Assembly (NCBI GenBank): GCA_028023455.1
Contig: JAQFVV010000013.1
Coordinates: forward strand, 5,456,001 to 5,520,000
Direction of reading: 5' to 3'
DNA length: 64,000 bases
Source: Epiperipatus broadwayi
Taxonomy: Eukaryota > Onychophora > Udeonychophora > Euonychophora > Peripatidae
Under the pieces are notes generated by a model. It was not told the DNA's origin. It did no database searches and worked only from the letters and a program-made list of their open reading frames with translations. Each line of letters starts with the position of its first letter. Position 1 is the stretch's first letter. Position numbers and translations under genes: made by a program. Shown here piece after piece: positions 10,222 through 20,832 of the stretch.

Positions 10222-11170
10222 TGTAACTGGATTGGGAGCCCGCTTTACTCTTGGTGGCCAATTATTTCCTGATGAGCATATTATAGAAATGAAAGAATGA
10301 TTGATGTTACATGCTGATGTTACCTCCCCCCTACAACATTTTCTGCTCATCAGAGGATGTAGCATTAAAGAGACTGAAAATATCTAGAAATTCATATTTG
10401 GTTTCCCAAATGGTGCCACTAGAGTTCCAGCTTATTACAATCTTTCTCACCCAGATCAGGTTATGCTGAACATAGTTCAGGAAACATGAGATTCCCTGAA
10501 CAGGTACTCTAGAAAATGGATTACATGAAATGAAACTCATAAGATATATTATTTTATATAACCACAATTTATTTAAATAACAGTATTTGGATAACATTCC
10601 TTCTAATAATTCATTGCAGTTCAGGTTCCATAGATCAATTAGTCCATTTCATCAGTAACTTCTCTGATGCTTGGTCTCATTTTTGATGATCATACAGTGT
10701 CCACCATTTATATTCCATAATCCTGTTCTTCTAGCATTCACATAGTAAGGATTTATTTAGATATCTGTGTGTACATCATGGATACCCCCTTCTCATTTCT
10801 CAAGTTTAAATTCTCTTTTTGTGAGTTTATATTCTTCTCATATATGCATATTCGTAGACATGTCTATTAATTCCCTATTGCTATATACTTTTAGGTGAGT
10901 TTGATTTATAATTGGATTAATCCTTTTTATCTAATCATTCAGTAGCCAATAATTATATTCAAATATATTCACATATTTAATTCATGTATATAGTTGCATA
11001 TTTAATTCCTGTATCTAGATGCATATTTAACTCATGTGACACATATTTAATTCATGTACATAGACGCATATTTAATTCCTGTATGTAGATATGTATTTAA
11101 TTCATGTATATAGACACATAAATGCATATTTAATTCCTGTATATAGACACATATTTCATTCACATATATA
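10222..11170 (-). repeat. LTR copy (left)
   Basis: This copy aligns with 15095-15960 along its length, including a well conserved tract around 10550-10590 against 15415-15460. It is longer mainly because of extra copies of a 23-26-bp minisatellite near its right end. Confidence 0.55.
10970..11160. repeat. 23-26-bp minisatellite inside the LTR
   Basis: About eight tandem units resembling CATATTTAATTCATGTATA with a variable TAG-A-C/T-GCA spacer. A shorter, decayed array of the same unit is at 15840-15955 in the partner LTR. Variation in copy number explains the length difference between the LTRs. Confidence 0.75.
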
Positions 11171-11399
11171 GAATAGTACAACATAATGCATTTACACAAA
11201 TTGGGGTAGGTCTATTTTAAATTAAATTCTTACATTATAATTTCTACATTTCATTTAGCAAGTTGAACTTATAACAATTTGATATATATTTCTTATACTT
11301 TTTATTATAAAGCTTAACTCTGAATCAATACTATAAGTTTTATCACTTAAAAAAACCCATTGAATTCATTATTGTGTTTAACCATTTCTGACAATGTAT

Positions 11400-11655
11400 T
11401 TCAATTTACTTTTTTTTATTATTGTAATAACAATAAAGGCAATTATATTATTCTATAAAAAATTATTTAGGTACATAACATTTTATCATTTAGTTGAATT
11501 AATCATTTTAAATAACCATGTTTCATTTTATCTTTTCATTAACAATAATGAATGACAATAATATTATTCTATAAGAAATTATTTTGGTACTCAACATTTT
11601 ATCATTTTATTGAATTAATCATTTTACATAATAACATTTTATTTTATCTTTTGAA
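11400..11655. repeat. About 125-bp tandem duplication
   Basis: The segment running from AATAACAATAAAGGCAATTA (about 11420) to the TTTTATCTTTTCATT stretch (about 11537) is repeated immediately downstream to about 11655, with scattered changes (for example TAAAAAATTATTTAGG against TAAGAAATTATTTTGG). Confidence 0.75.
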
Positions 11656-12699
11656 AATACTTTTCTGACAGCATTTTCATAAATACCTTTAAATATTTCA
11701 AATGTTATCTATATCTTTAAATTTATCTGTTGATTCACAACTGTTAAATCTTCACATTAAAAAGGGATTTGTCTTAGAGTTGAATGGTATATATTTTCTT
11801 TGGTGGTCACTTAGGCATGTTTTTTCATCTTCGTAAATTTTTCATGGTGTGGAAAGGGAGAGCAAGCTATTTTATCTAGCCAAACATTCTAGCATTTTCC
11901 ATGTTGATAATTTGCTTCTTCATATTGCAGTTTTACAGTAACCTCAGGTTTCTCCTACCAACTGCTTCATTTTTTAAATTATTGGTCATAGTAGTTCCAG
12001 ACTTAGTTGGTCTAATTATTTAACTTCTTCACTGTAGACTGACTAAATAATGAACTGCTATTTATTGCAAAGCAACTGTTACTGCTGGAATTGAGTGATT
12101 GCTTGCTCTATATACTCCAACTTTCTGCAATTTTTTAATAATCTTTTTTTATCTCACACATGCTGACCAACATATTTTTCAAAAACATGTTGACTTCTTT
12201 TGCCTAAGGCAAGAAAGTGATGCTATCTTTTTTAATGAACTAGTTAAAGCATTTCCATATTGTAATTCATAAACATTCAGCTCTAACAAAAATATTATAT
12301 TGGTAACATTTAAAATCACAGATTTTTAATGATAAAAATTCATTAATTAAATGTGTCATTCAATTTCTAATTGCACATTTTAAATATTGATTTTTCTCTT
12401 CTTCCTTTTTTTAGAGAACTCAAATTTACACATTTTGTTTTAAAACTGTGTCAGCTTTCTTTTTTAAATCAAACCATTTCAAAATGGGAAAGGGGGGGAG
12501 GGGTAACCAGGATATTTGAAACATGTCTGTTTCATTACCTCCCACTAAATTTTGGGATAAAATTGCCTTAAATCACATGATTTCATTCCACAAACTATAC
12601 AATTCACTACTAATGATAGTATCTCCACTTGGTTATTTAATTGCTGGGAACAATCTTATTTATTTGATCTATTGTTATTTTCAAAGATAGGGTGACTAT

Positions 12700-14650
12700 T
12701 TACCTGCCTGCCTCCAGCACTATGATGGACAGAAAACCTCATTACAAAACAAGCTTGTAATGCAACATGGGTGCTATAAGGACTATCTCAATTTAAGCAC
12801 AAACACAACTTACTACCCAGAGGGCATATTGAAAAAAAAAATGACTAAAGGAAGGTTTGACCATGTGGAATAACTTGCTCATTTCCTTCCTGAATCTTAA
12901 AAACTCCACACCCATGATAAAATCCTGTGCTTCATAGACAATTTGGTATTCTACTAATTAAAAGCCCAGCTCCTCTGAGGAGAGGTTATTTGGAAAAAGT
13001 TTGAACCCTAAGTAGATGCAGTGCAGAGATAAAATATTGGAACATCATGAAATATACTAGAACTCTATGCCTATAAGAATTTCATCATCCACCATAAGTT
13101 CTGATGGCAAAGCTATAATGCTTCCTAATATTTACCTCAAATTTCTTCAAAGTAACTTCTTCCCTCAGTTTTAGTTTGGTGGTCTTCCTTATTTTTGTTC
13201 CCTTGGTCAGAAGTATAACTGCATCCTGCTTTATGAAACAGAATTATGATCAGTTCTCTGATAATAACTCTATGTTGTGAGGTGATATATTTCTGGTCTG
13301 TCCAATTATTTGTGTTCTATCATTGTATGAAGAACCATATTCCCAATGCATATTTTCTTTGTTAATGTTTGATACACTTCCAGATCTTCTCACTATTCAG
13401 GTTCTGGTAGAACTATTTATGCTGCCTTAAATTTATCCTTTCCCATGGTGGCACTTCATTTCTACTGTTATGATACCATTGTGGTGCATCATAGTTACTG
13501 TAGAATCATGGAGGTATTTTCCTTTTATACGCAAGAGAACTTATTCTCAGTCCATCGTCTTTCCTATATGGAGCTTTACTTGGCAGCTTGGGTTCTCCTT
13601 TATTTGTTGCTGAGGTACTGTAATTGTCATATGCTGTTAACAGCTTGACCACCTGCTCAATGGATTGAAGATCCATCCCAATCAGCATCCTCTCAATGTA
13701 GCTGGAAAAATTATCAGGTGATCTGAATGATTTGGGAGTTCTGTTAGTGGATCTGCTCTCATGGCCTCTAAAATGGCCACTTGTTTTTGGAAGAAGGGGG
13801 TAGAGGGTTCACGAGTTGAGCATTTTTCCTGTGATACCTTATATTTAATGCCCTCCTGACAATCATCACTCTAATACCAGTTCATGAGTGTCTTTTTAAG
13901 GTCACTGAAATTGGGGCAGGCTAAACAGTGACTCTCAGTATGCTTGATCTGCACCCTATAAATAACTGAAAGCTATTGCCAGTTTCACCTCTTCAGTCAT
14001 GGCAATAATGCTGAAGTACTCACTGGGTGCTTCATTAGAATCACTTCCAAATGTCCATATTTTAAAGAACTGGTTTACAACCCCAGGCATGTAGTTGGTT
14101 ATTAGCACTGCTTGAATAATTTTGTGGTTTTCTTCTAAATGTTGTTTTGGGACTTTTTCTCTACATTGTCAGGCATATGTTGCTGTGGCAGCATACAGCT
14201 GATTTTTATTTGCAGTTCTTTTAATTTGGATGGTCAAGCTATCAACTTGCTCATGCATGGATTCTTTCTATTTTCATATCCATGCCTTCACAAATTTGGC
14301 CATTTTGACTTCTTGTTCATTCAGAGACTCTTTGACTTCTTCCATGATGTCTTCTTTAACTTTCAATATTTGGTCAGTAATCTGATTAATTTGTTTAATT
14401 TTTTTCATTTTGACTTTCAATTGCTTTTATAATTTGTTTCTTTATTTTTTGGTTTGCTTCTTCAATCTGTTTTCCATCTTCTTATTTTGACTTTAATTTG
14501 CTTCTATTATTTGTTTTCCAACTTTTCATTTTAACTTTGATTTGATTCTATTATTTGTTTTTTTTATCATCTTCTTTTTGTTAGCCTCTTCTTTTGTTAT
14601 CCTCTTCTTTTTGTTGGTCTCCACACATTTCTAGTAGCTGGATTAACATG
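12700..14650 (-). pseudogene. Gag-like remnant of the 10-16 kb LTR element
   Basis: On the minus strand this region translates, with several stops and frame shifts, into a continuous hydrophilic protein-like sequence. It starts with a Lys/Glu/Gln-rich coiled-coil-like part (around 14650-14300) and continues with a more globular part (around 14120-13500). One 60-codon open piece lies at 13506-13688. Base composition is less AT-rich than the surroundings, as expected of former coding DNA. Position between two LTR-like repeats and the overall character suggest Gag. No zinc knuckle or pol motif is certain. The plus-strand ORFs at 14139 and 14668 are its antisense shadow. Confidence 0.42.
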
Positions 14651-15094
14651 GACGCAGCCTCTACTTTATGTCTTCCTGCCATTTGTTGCTGATCATTTTC
14701 TTTAGTGCCACTTCCTTCTTGGTTTTGTTTTTTACTATGAAGATTCTTCTCAGTTTCTGTTCATCATCTTTGCCTTTGTTGAAAATTATCAGCTATATTT
14801 TATTAATTTGCAATTTACCTCTTTCTTTTGACATTAATTCTTTGACAATTTTATTATTGATTTCCCTTTTTTTTAATTTAACTTTAGTAAGATTCCATCT
14901 CCCTTCACACCAAGATTTAGCTGCAACTTCTCTATTATGCCTATTTTATTCCTTGTATATAATTCATTTTATTTAGCTCTCTCAATTTGCTTCTACCTTC
15001 CATATTTCTTCATTTATTTTCTTTATCATTTTTCCTTCTAGCTTTTTATGCCTATGAGCAGGCTAGCTAGATCGGTCCTAAGATCGGTGACAAA

Positions 15095-15960
15095 TGTAAC
15101 CGGATTGGGACTGCACCTACTCTGGTGGTCATTTATTTCTTGATGAGCATATTGTAGGAAGGAAAGCATGATTGGTGCTACTAAATGCTGATTTTATCCC
15201 CCCTACAACAATATTTTTTGCTCAACAGAGAGTATAGCATTAAAGAGAGAGAAAACATCTAGAAATTTATGTTTGGTTTCCCAAATGGCACCACTAGAGT
15301 TCCAGATTACTACAACCTTACTCACCCAGATCAAGTTATGCTGAACATAGCTCAGGAAATCTGGGATTCCTGGAAACAAGTACACTAAAAAATGGATGAC
15401 ATGAAATGAAACTGATAAGATATATTATTTTATATAACCACAATTTATTTAAATAACAGTATTTGGATACTTCTTCTAATAGTTCATTGCAGTTCAGGTA
15501 CCATAGATCAGTTAGTCCATTTCATTGGTAACTTCTTTGATGCTTGGTTCCATTGTTGATGATCATACAGTGTCCATCATTTACATTTCATAATCCTGTT
15601 CTGACAGCATTTACATAGTAGAAATTTATTTAGATATCTGTGTGTATGTCATGGATACCTCCCTTATTATTTCTCAAGTTTAACTTTTTTTTCCGAGTTT
15701 ATATTCTCCTCATATGCACATATTCATAGACATGTTTATTAATTCCCTATTGCAACATATTCTTAGGTGAGTTTGATTTATATTTGGACTAATCCTTTTT
15801 ATCTAATCATTCAGCAAACAATAATTTTATTCAAATATATTCACATATTTAATTTATGTATATAGATGCATATTCCTGTATGCAGACACATATTTAACTC
15901 ATCTATATAGACACATATTTAGTTCATGTACATAGACACATATTTTATTTCTGTATGTGC
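15095..15960 (-). repeat. LTR copy (right)
   Basis: Partner of 10222-11170. If the element runs right to left this is the 5' LTR, and the internal region would begin at 15094 on the minus strand; no convincing primer-binding site was found there (TTTGTCACCGATC follows). Confidence 0.5.
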
Positions 15961-16039
15961 TAACTATGCCAACAGCACAGGATCTGTCTATATGATAATG
16001 TATAATAAGGGGAAAACAAAGAAAGGATATATTACAAAA

Positions 16040-16430
16040 ATAAATATTTAAATAAGATTTATTTTATATAGCACTATGTTTTTATAAACTGTAATATTAA
16101 TAAGACAATAAGCTAATGCACACATGCTTTGTAGATTTAACTATATAAATGAACACTTTCCAAACATAAGATAAAGTCTTTGTGAAAAGATAGAATGAAT
16201 CCATCTATCTTTTCAACCCAAACATTTATGTATGGGCAAATCTTAAGTATTGGAATGAAGATGTTAATTGATCACTTTAAATTACTTTTTACTATGCCTG
16301 AATGAATGATGCTTGTGAAATTTTTAGAATTTACAAATACGTCATTCTTATTAAATTAAACATATGTAAATAAGACATTTATTTTATACAGCACTATGTT
16401 TTTATAAACTGTAATATTAATAAGCCATTT
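16040..16430. repeat. About 55-bp direct repeat pair
   Basis: A segment beginning AAATAAGA, followed by TTTATTTTATAYAGCACTATG and TTTTTATAAACTGTAATATTAATAAG, occurs at about 16052-16108 and again at about 16370-16425. The DNA between them has no ORF. Confidence 0.75.
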
Positions 16431-16599
16431 GTTAATTACAATTTTAAATGTCCACAGGAGGGAGATGCTATAGTTAATATAACAATGAGGTCATCAGATT
16501 GAACATATCTTTAAAAAATTTCCTAAATGGAAGGAATAATAATTAGATAATATAAATTATATAAAGTTGTTGGTCTTTTGTCAATTTTTATTTAAAATA

Positions 16600-17560
16600 A
16601 TATTGTACAACAGAATAACATTGTGGACAATTTTTGAATTAGGATGAATATTATTATTAATGAATCTATAAATTAAAAACTTAAAAAGGGAAGAAATACA
16701 TTCTTTTTTTCTCATTAATATTAACATTTTTCAATATCAGGCTTACAAATAATTTTATTAAATGTAATATTTTCAATAAGATCATAATGATAAATTAAAT
16801 CAATATAATCAAAAACAAATTGGCTTCTTTGAAAATAAATATTACTTTCAAAATGATTAAGCCTTTTATTCCTATAATAAAAACGTATCAAAACATTGTT
16901 TTATAACTGAAACATTGATAACTTTTAGGCTTTATTATATTTCTTAAAATTTTTCTTTAATAAAATGCTACAAAATAAAGTGTCATTAACCTTATTAACA
17001 TTCGAATCTAAAAAGTTTAACTTAACAAAATTAAAAGAACTCCTCTTAATAATACATTTCATATTAGTATCAAAATCTCTAATTTATCATTATCAATAAC
17101 AAAGAAACAATAATCAACATATCTAACAAATAATTTTAAAGAAACAGAAAAATGATTAATAATATTGCTCTTTAAGCAATTAAAATATACAGAACACATT
17201 AAAATGAGAAATAACAACCAATTATTCATCCTTTTTTAATTTTATAAAACAGATCATTTCACCTAAAATACATTAAGTCTTCTAATAATAAAAGCAAATA
17301 ATAAATGTTATTAATTCTATAAATAGAAAAATATTCACGTTTTTCCAAATAGAAATAAATACATTAATACTTTTAAATTGATCAACTGATTGATATATAT
17401 TTTCAATATCTAAAATATGAAAAACACAATTCTCATCTAAACCAAAACCATTAATTTTATTAAAAGCAGAAAATTGACCTGAGTTAACATAATCTTTAAA
17501 AAAATTACAAAAAGTTTCAAAATTTTATTAATAATCTTTCCTATAAAGTCAAAAGTATAC
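16600..17560 (-). pseudogene. Probable Penelope-like reverse transcriptase fragment, decayed
   Basis: Minus-strand translation, with stops and frame shifts, gives reverse-transcriptase-like blocks in order: HILDIENIYQSVD (about 17380-17440), resembling the SLDIxNxYTNI block; FVRYVDYCFFVIDNDKLE (about 17075-17135), resembling the RYVDD catalytic block with Tyr replacing the second Asp; and FVKLNFLDSNV with downstream sequence (about 16990-17050), resembling the block that follows. The order and spacing fit Penelope-like elements, in which an RT is joined to a GIY-YIG nuclease; no nuclease part was found. The altered catalytic motif and the stops indicate a dead copy. Confidence 0.5.
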
Positions 17561-17639
17561 TTTGAAGGAACATTTTCTTTTGAGATCTATTTGTGCAATA
17601 GATGAAATCATGAAATGATAGGATTTTAATATAAGTCAC

Positions 17640-20480
17640 TAGTCAAGGCAGCCATTGATGGACAAAGGCAGATGGTGCTGAGAATGCTTGATTGCGGATC
17701 AAAGCTGCTGTTTGATGACAATGTTGCTGCATATCACTTTCAAATAAAAGAAAATTACACAAAATGGAAGAGCTATCTAATATAAAATGTGATATTGTTG
17801 AACTTGGTGAATTTAGAAAAAAAAAAGTGAAGAATCAATTGATTTAAGAAATAGAAATGCACTGTACTACAAAAGCACAAATATTAAAAATGTTAGTGGA
17901 GTAGGGAGTTATTATAAATAAAAAGTGGAGGAATAATTTTGTGAAAGATTAATAGTATATCAGAGGAAGTGAGAAGATTAGTTATCAACTTAATGGTAGA
18001 CATTAAATACAGCTAATTCAGGTTTATGTCCCAATAGGTTTTCATTGTGATAAAGAAGTAAAAGATTTCTATATGGATGTACAAAGAACTTTTGATCTGA
18101 TCAAACATTTAAAATTTGTCCTGGGCAACTATAATGTTAGCATTAGTAAGCAATTAAAAGATGTAAGTGCTGCAGATAAATTTAGTTACAATATTAAAAA
18201 TGAGAGAGGAATTTTTTCATTAAGAAAAATGGTCATGAAAGCATTCAAATGAAGGTTAGAATTGGATTATAGTTTGACTAACATATGTATTTTAAGCTTA
18301 TAGTGATCTTAATAGATTCAATACAGGAAGTGATCATTGTTTAATGAGATGTAAAATGCATGCTAATGCAAACTAGAGAGACATAAATTACTAAGAAAAA
18401 CAATATTTACAATTTGTATTCCTAATCTTCAGAAACATTCTAATGGATTTGAATTAGAACTTGCAAATCATTTTAAAATGTTAACAAATTTTGAAGTTGG
18501 TTCAGATTTCAATAATAAGATAACTGATAAATTATTAAAAACTTCTATAAAGATAGTTGGTGCAAAAACCAAGCAATTTTCCAGAAATTTTCTACTAAGA
18601 CAAAGCAATGTATGAAGAAAGAAAGAAATATGAAAAAATATAAAAATAATCCAATAAGTAGAACTGAATCTATAGAATTTTGTAAATGGTACAAAAAGAG
18701 TTAATGATATAAGAAAATATAATTGTAAATTAGCAAGAAAAGCTATAAAAGAGAATAAAAGTATCAGAAGTGTGATATTGACAGGAAATATTTTTTTTTG
18801 CAATAAAAAAAACAGACTGAACTATTACTAAAAAGGGAGACGACATCATGAAATTCATGAAAATGTTCTACCAAGAATTATACACAGGAAACGTTTTTTG
18901 TAATAAACAGAAAAGACAGAACTATTATTAAAAAGAGAGATAACATCATGAAATGTGTGGAAGAGTTCTGTAACAAATTATATAGTAATAAAAAAACAAG
19001 AAAATAAAGTATGGCCTACTTTTTCTGAATTATCAGCATTTTAAATGAAGAACCAGGGTATACAATTAAATCTATATAAAAAGGGGAAGGATTCAGGTAA
19101 TGATAGAATTATAATTGATATCTTAAAAAAAAACAGGATAAAGAAATAAAAACATTGTTGGTAAAGTTATATACCAAATGTCAAGATAATAAAGATGTAT
19201 CAGATGATTGGACAAATGCAAGTAATATTGATACTTTAAAGGGGTGATAAAGAAAATGCTAGAAATTGCAGATTTATCAGTCTTTTAGCAGTTCTATACA
19301 AAATTTTTAACAAAACAATACAATTAATCTACAGCAAACTCCAGATTTTAACTAATCAAAAAAAAAAAAAAAACAAGTTGGATTTAAAAATAGTTTTAGC
19401 ATAGTGGATCCCATACAAGTATTGAGGGAAGTTATAAAAAAGCTCAGTGAATATGAATTGCCATCATGCTTTGAATTTGTAGATTATAAAAACACATTTG
19501 ATTTTGTAAGCAGTTCAACCGTGATTAAAGCATTGTATCATCAAAATATAGACTCAGAATGAAGAATATTTATTAAAATTTAACAGTCATGATTAGTTAT
19601 ATAATGATACTAAGAAGATTATCATTGAGAAAGGTATACAGCAGAATGATCATAGTATCTCCAAAACTTTTTATAGCAGTTTTATGAGAAATATTTTGGG
19701 GATTAAAATGGGAAGCTAAGGAAATAAAAAATACTTGGAGATTATTTATGTCATCTCAATTTCATAATATAGTTGTTTTTGACAAATAATGCTTCAGAAC
19801 TTCAGGAAATGTTGCAAGAGCTATCAGATGAAAACAAAAAAGTAAAACTAAAGCTAAAAAAGATTAAAGTAATGTTTATTTAGTTTTCTCAAAAATAATG
19901 AATAATAAGAATAAATTAAAAGAAGTTAACAACTACAAATATCGTTCATGAGATTATTAACACATAAAATTATTACAGAATTAAACTTGAATGGAATGCT
20001 TTTGGTATGAAAATATGCCCAAATATTTGAAAAATAAAGCTTTTAATACTTGTATTATCAGTTCTTATTTAAGTTCAAAAACATGAACACTTAATATAAG
20101 AGCATTACAGATACTTCAGACTGTTTAAAATATGCAGAGATTTATGTTAGTAGAAAAAAAAGAGATCAAAAGGAAATACATGAATAAGAGAACAAACAGG
20201 TATTAATGACATTATTGAAATAACAGGGAGACTAAAGTGGAGACGGGTTAGACATATTTCTAGAAGATATGATAATAGATGACCAATTAAAATCTTAAAT
20301 CGGATTCCAAAAGATTGTAAAAGACCTAGAAAGAAACCACATATTAGATGGTTGGATGAAGTAAGAAAGTTTTCCAATGTGATATGGAGAAAAGAGGATA
20401 GAGATATAAGAAAACTGGAGTAAACTTGGAGAGACTTTCATCCTACAATGGATCAATAATGGTTAAAAATGATATAATAT
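17640..20480 (+). pseudogene. RTE-type LINE, degenerate endonuclease-reverse transcriptase
   Basis: Broken frames on the plus strand follow the domain order of an RTE LINE. Endonuclease: LIQVYVPI (about 18012) and FVLGNYNVSI (about 18117-18146), matching the QVYAPT and MGDFNA motifs. Reverse transcriptase: SGNDRIIIDILKK (about 19095), NCRFISLLAVLYKIFNK (about 19265-19320), FVDYKNTFDFVSSS (about 19474-19515, the metal-binding F-DY-AFD block) and SPKLFIAVL (about 19660). C-terminal: RWLDEVRKF (about 20347-20373). Many stops and frame shifts; the FADD catalytic block is not recognisable. 5' and 3' ends are approximate. Confidence 0.75.
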
Positions 20481-20818
20481 TGCTTGAGAATCAGCTTATG
20501 AATTCCATACGGTATGTGTAGACCAATGCTATAGATCATTCATGATTTCTATGATTTATCAAATTACTTTTTATTTAAAATAATGTGAACATAAAAAAAT
20601 AGTTTGGTCATGATAACTATTATTTGAAATACTTTAAAAATAAATCAAGTATTACGATGATTTTAAGATTATTAAAAATTTAATCTTTATTTCAACACGT
20701 AATAAACTACGCATTCAATACAATTTTATTATTTATATGTTTACATTAAAAAACTAAAATTGTCTAATTTTTAAAAAAGCAAGCTAAAAAATGCACACAA
20801 AATAATTACATTTAAAGT

Positions 20819-20824
20819 TTTATT
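20819..20824 (-). terminator. Polyadenylation signal of the 954-aa gene
   Basis: AATAAA on the minus strand begins 9 bases after the TAA stop at 20833. This implies a very short 3' UTR, with cleavage near 20795-20805. Confidence 0.55.
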
Positions 20825-20832
20825 AATATGTA

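Larger units (their letters stand above)
10222..15960 (-). mobile_element. Old LTR retroelement with gag-like remnant
   Basis: Two direct repeats of roughly 0.87-0.95 kb (10222-11170 and 15095-15960) enclose about 3.9 kb. Both repeats start, on the plus strand, with TGTAACYGGATTGGGA. The minus strand of the interior translates in broken frames to hydrophilic Gag-like sequence, so the element probably runs right to left, with its LTR ends in ...GGTTACA at 15095 and 10222. Repeats differ by many substitutions and indels, so the insertion is old. No pol domain was seen. A target-site duplication could not be assigned because the outer edges are fuzzy. Confidence 0.5.

Noticed and set aside
10269-10289. 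Hammerhead-ribozyme-like core CTGATGA ... GAAA
   Set aside because: The ten bases between the two core boxes form no usable stem II, and the partner LTR has TTGATGA instead, so the motif is not conserved.
14139-14976. Plus-strand ORFs of 97 and 102 codons, Phe/Leu-rich
   Set aside because: They are antisense to the gag-like remnant; the Lys/Glu-rich minus strand becomes Phe/Leu-rich when read backwards.
18468-18803. 111-codon minus-strand ORF
   Set aside because: It lies opposite the RTE reverse-transcriptase relic and is a shadow frame.
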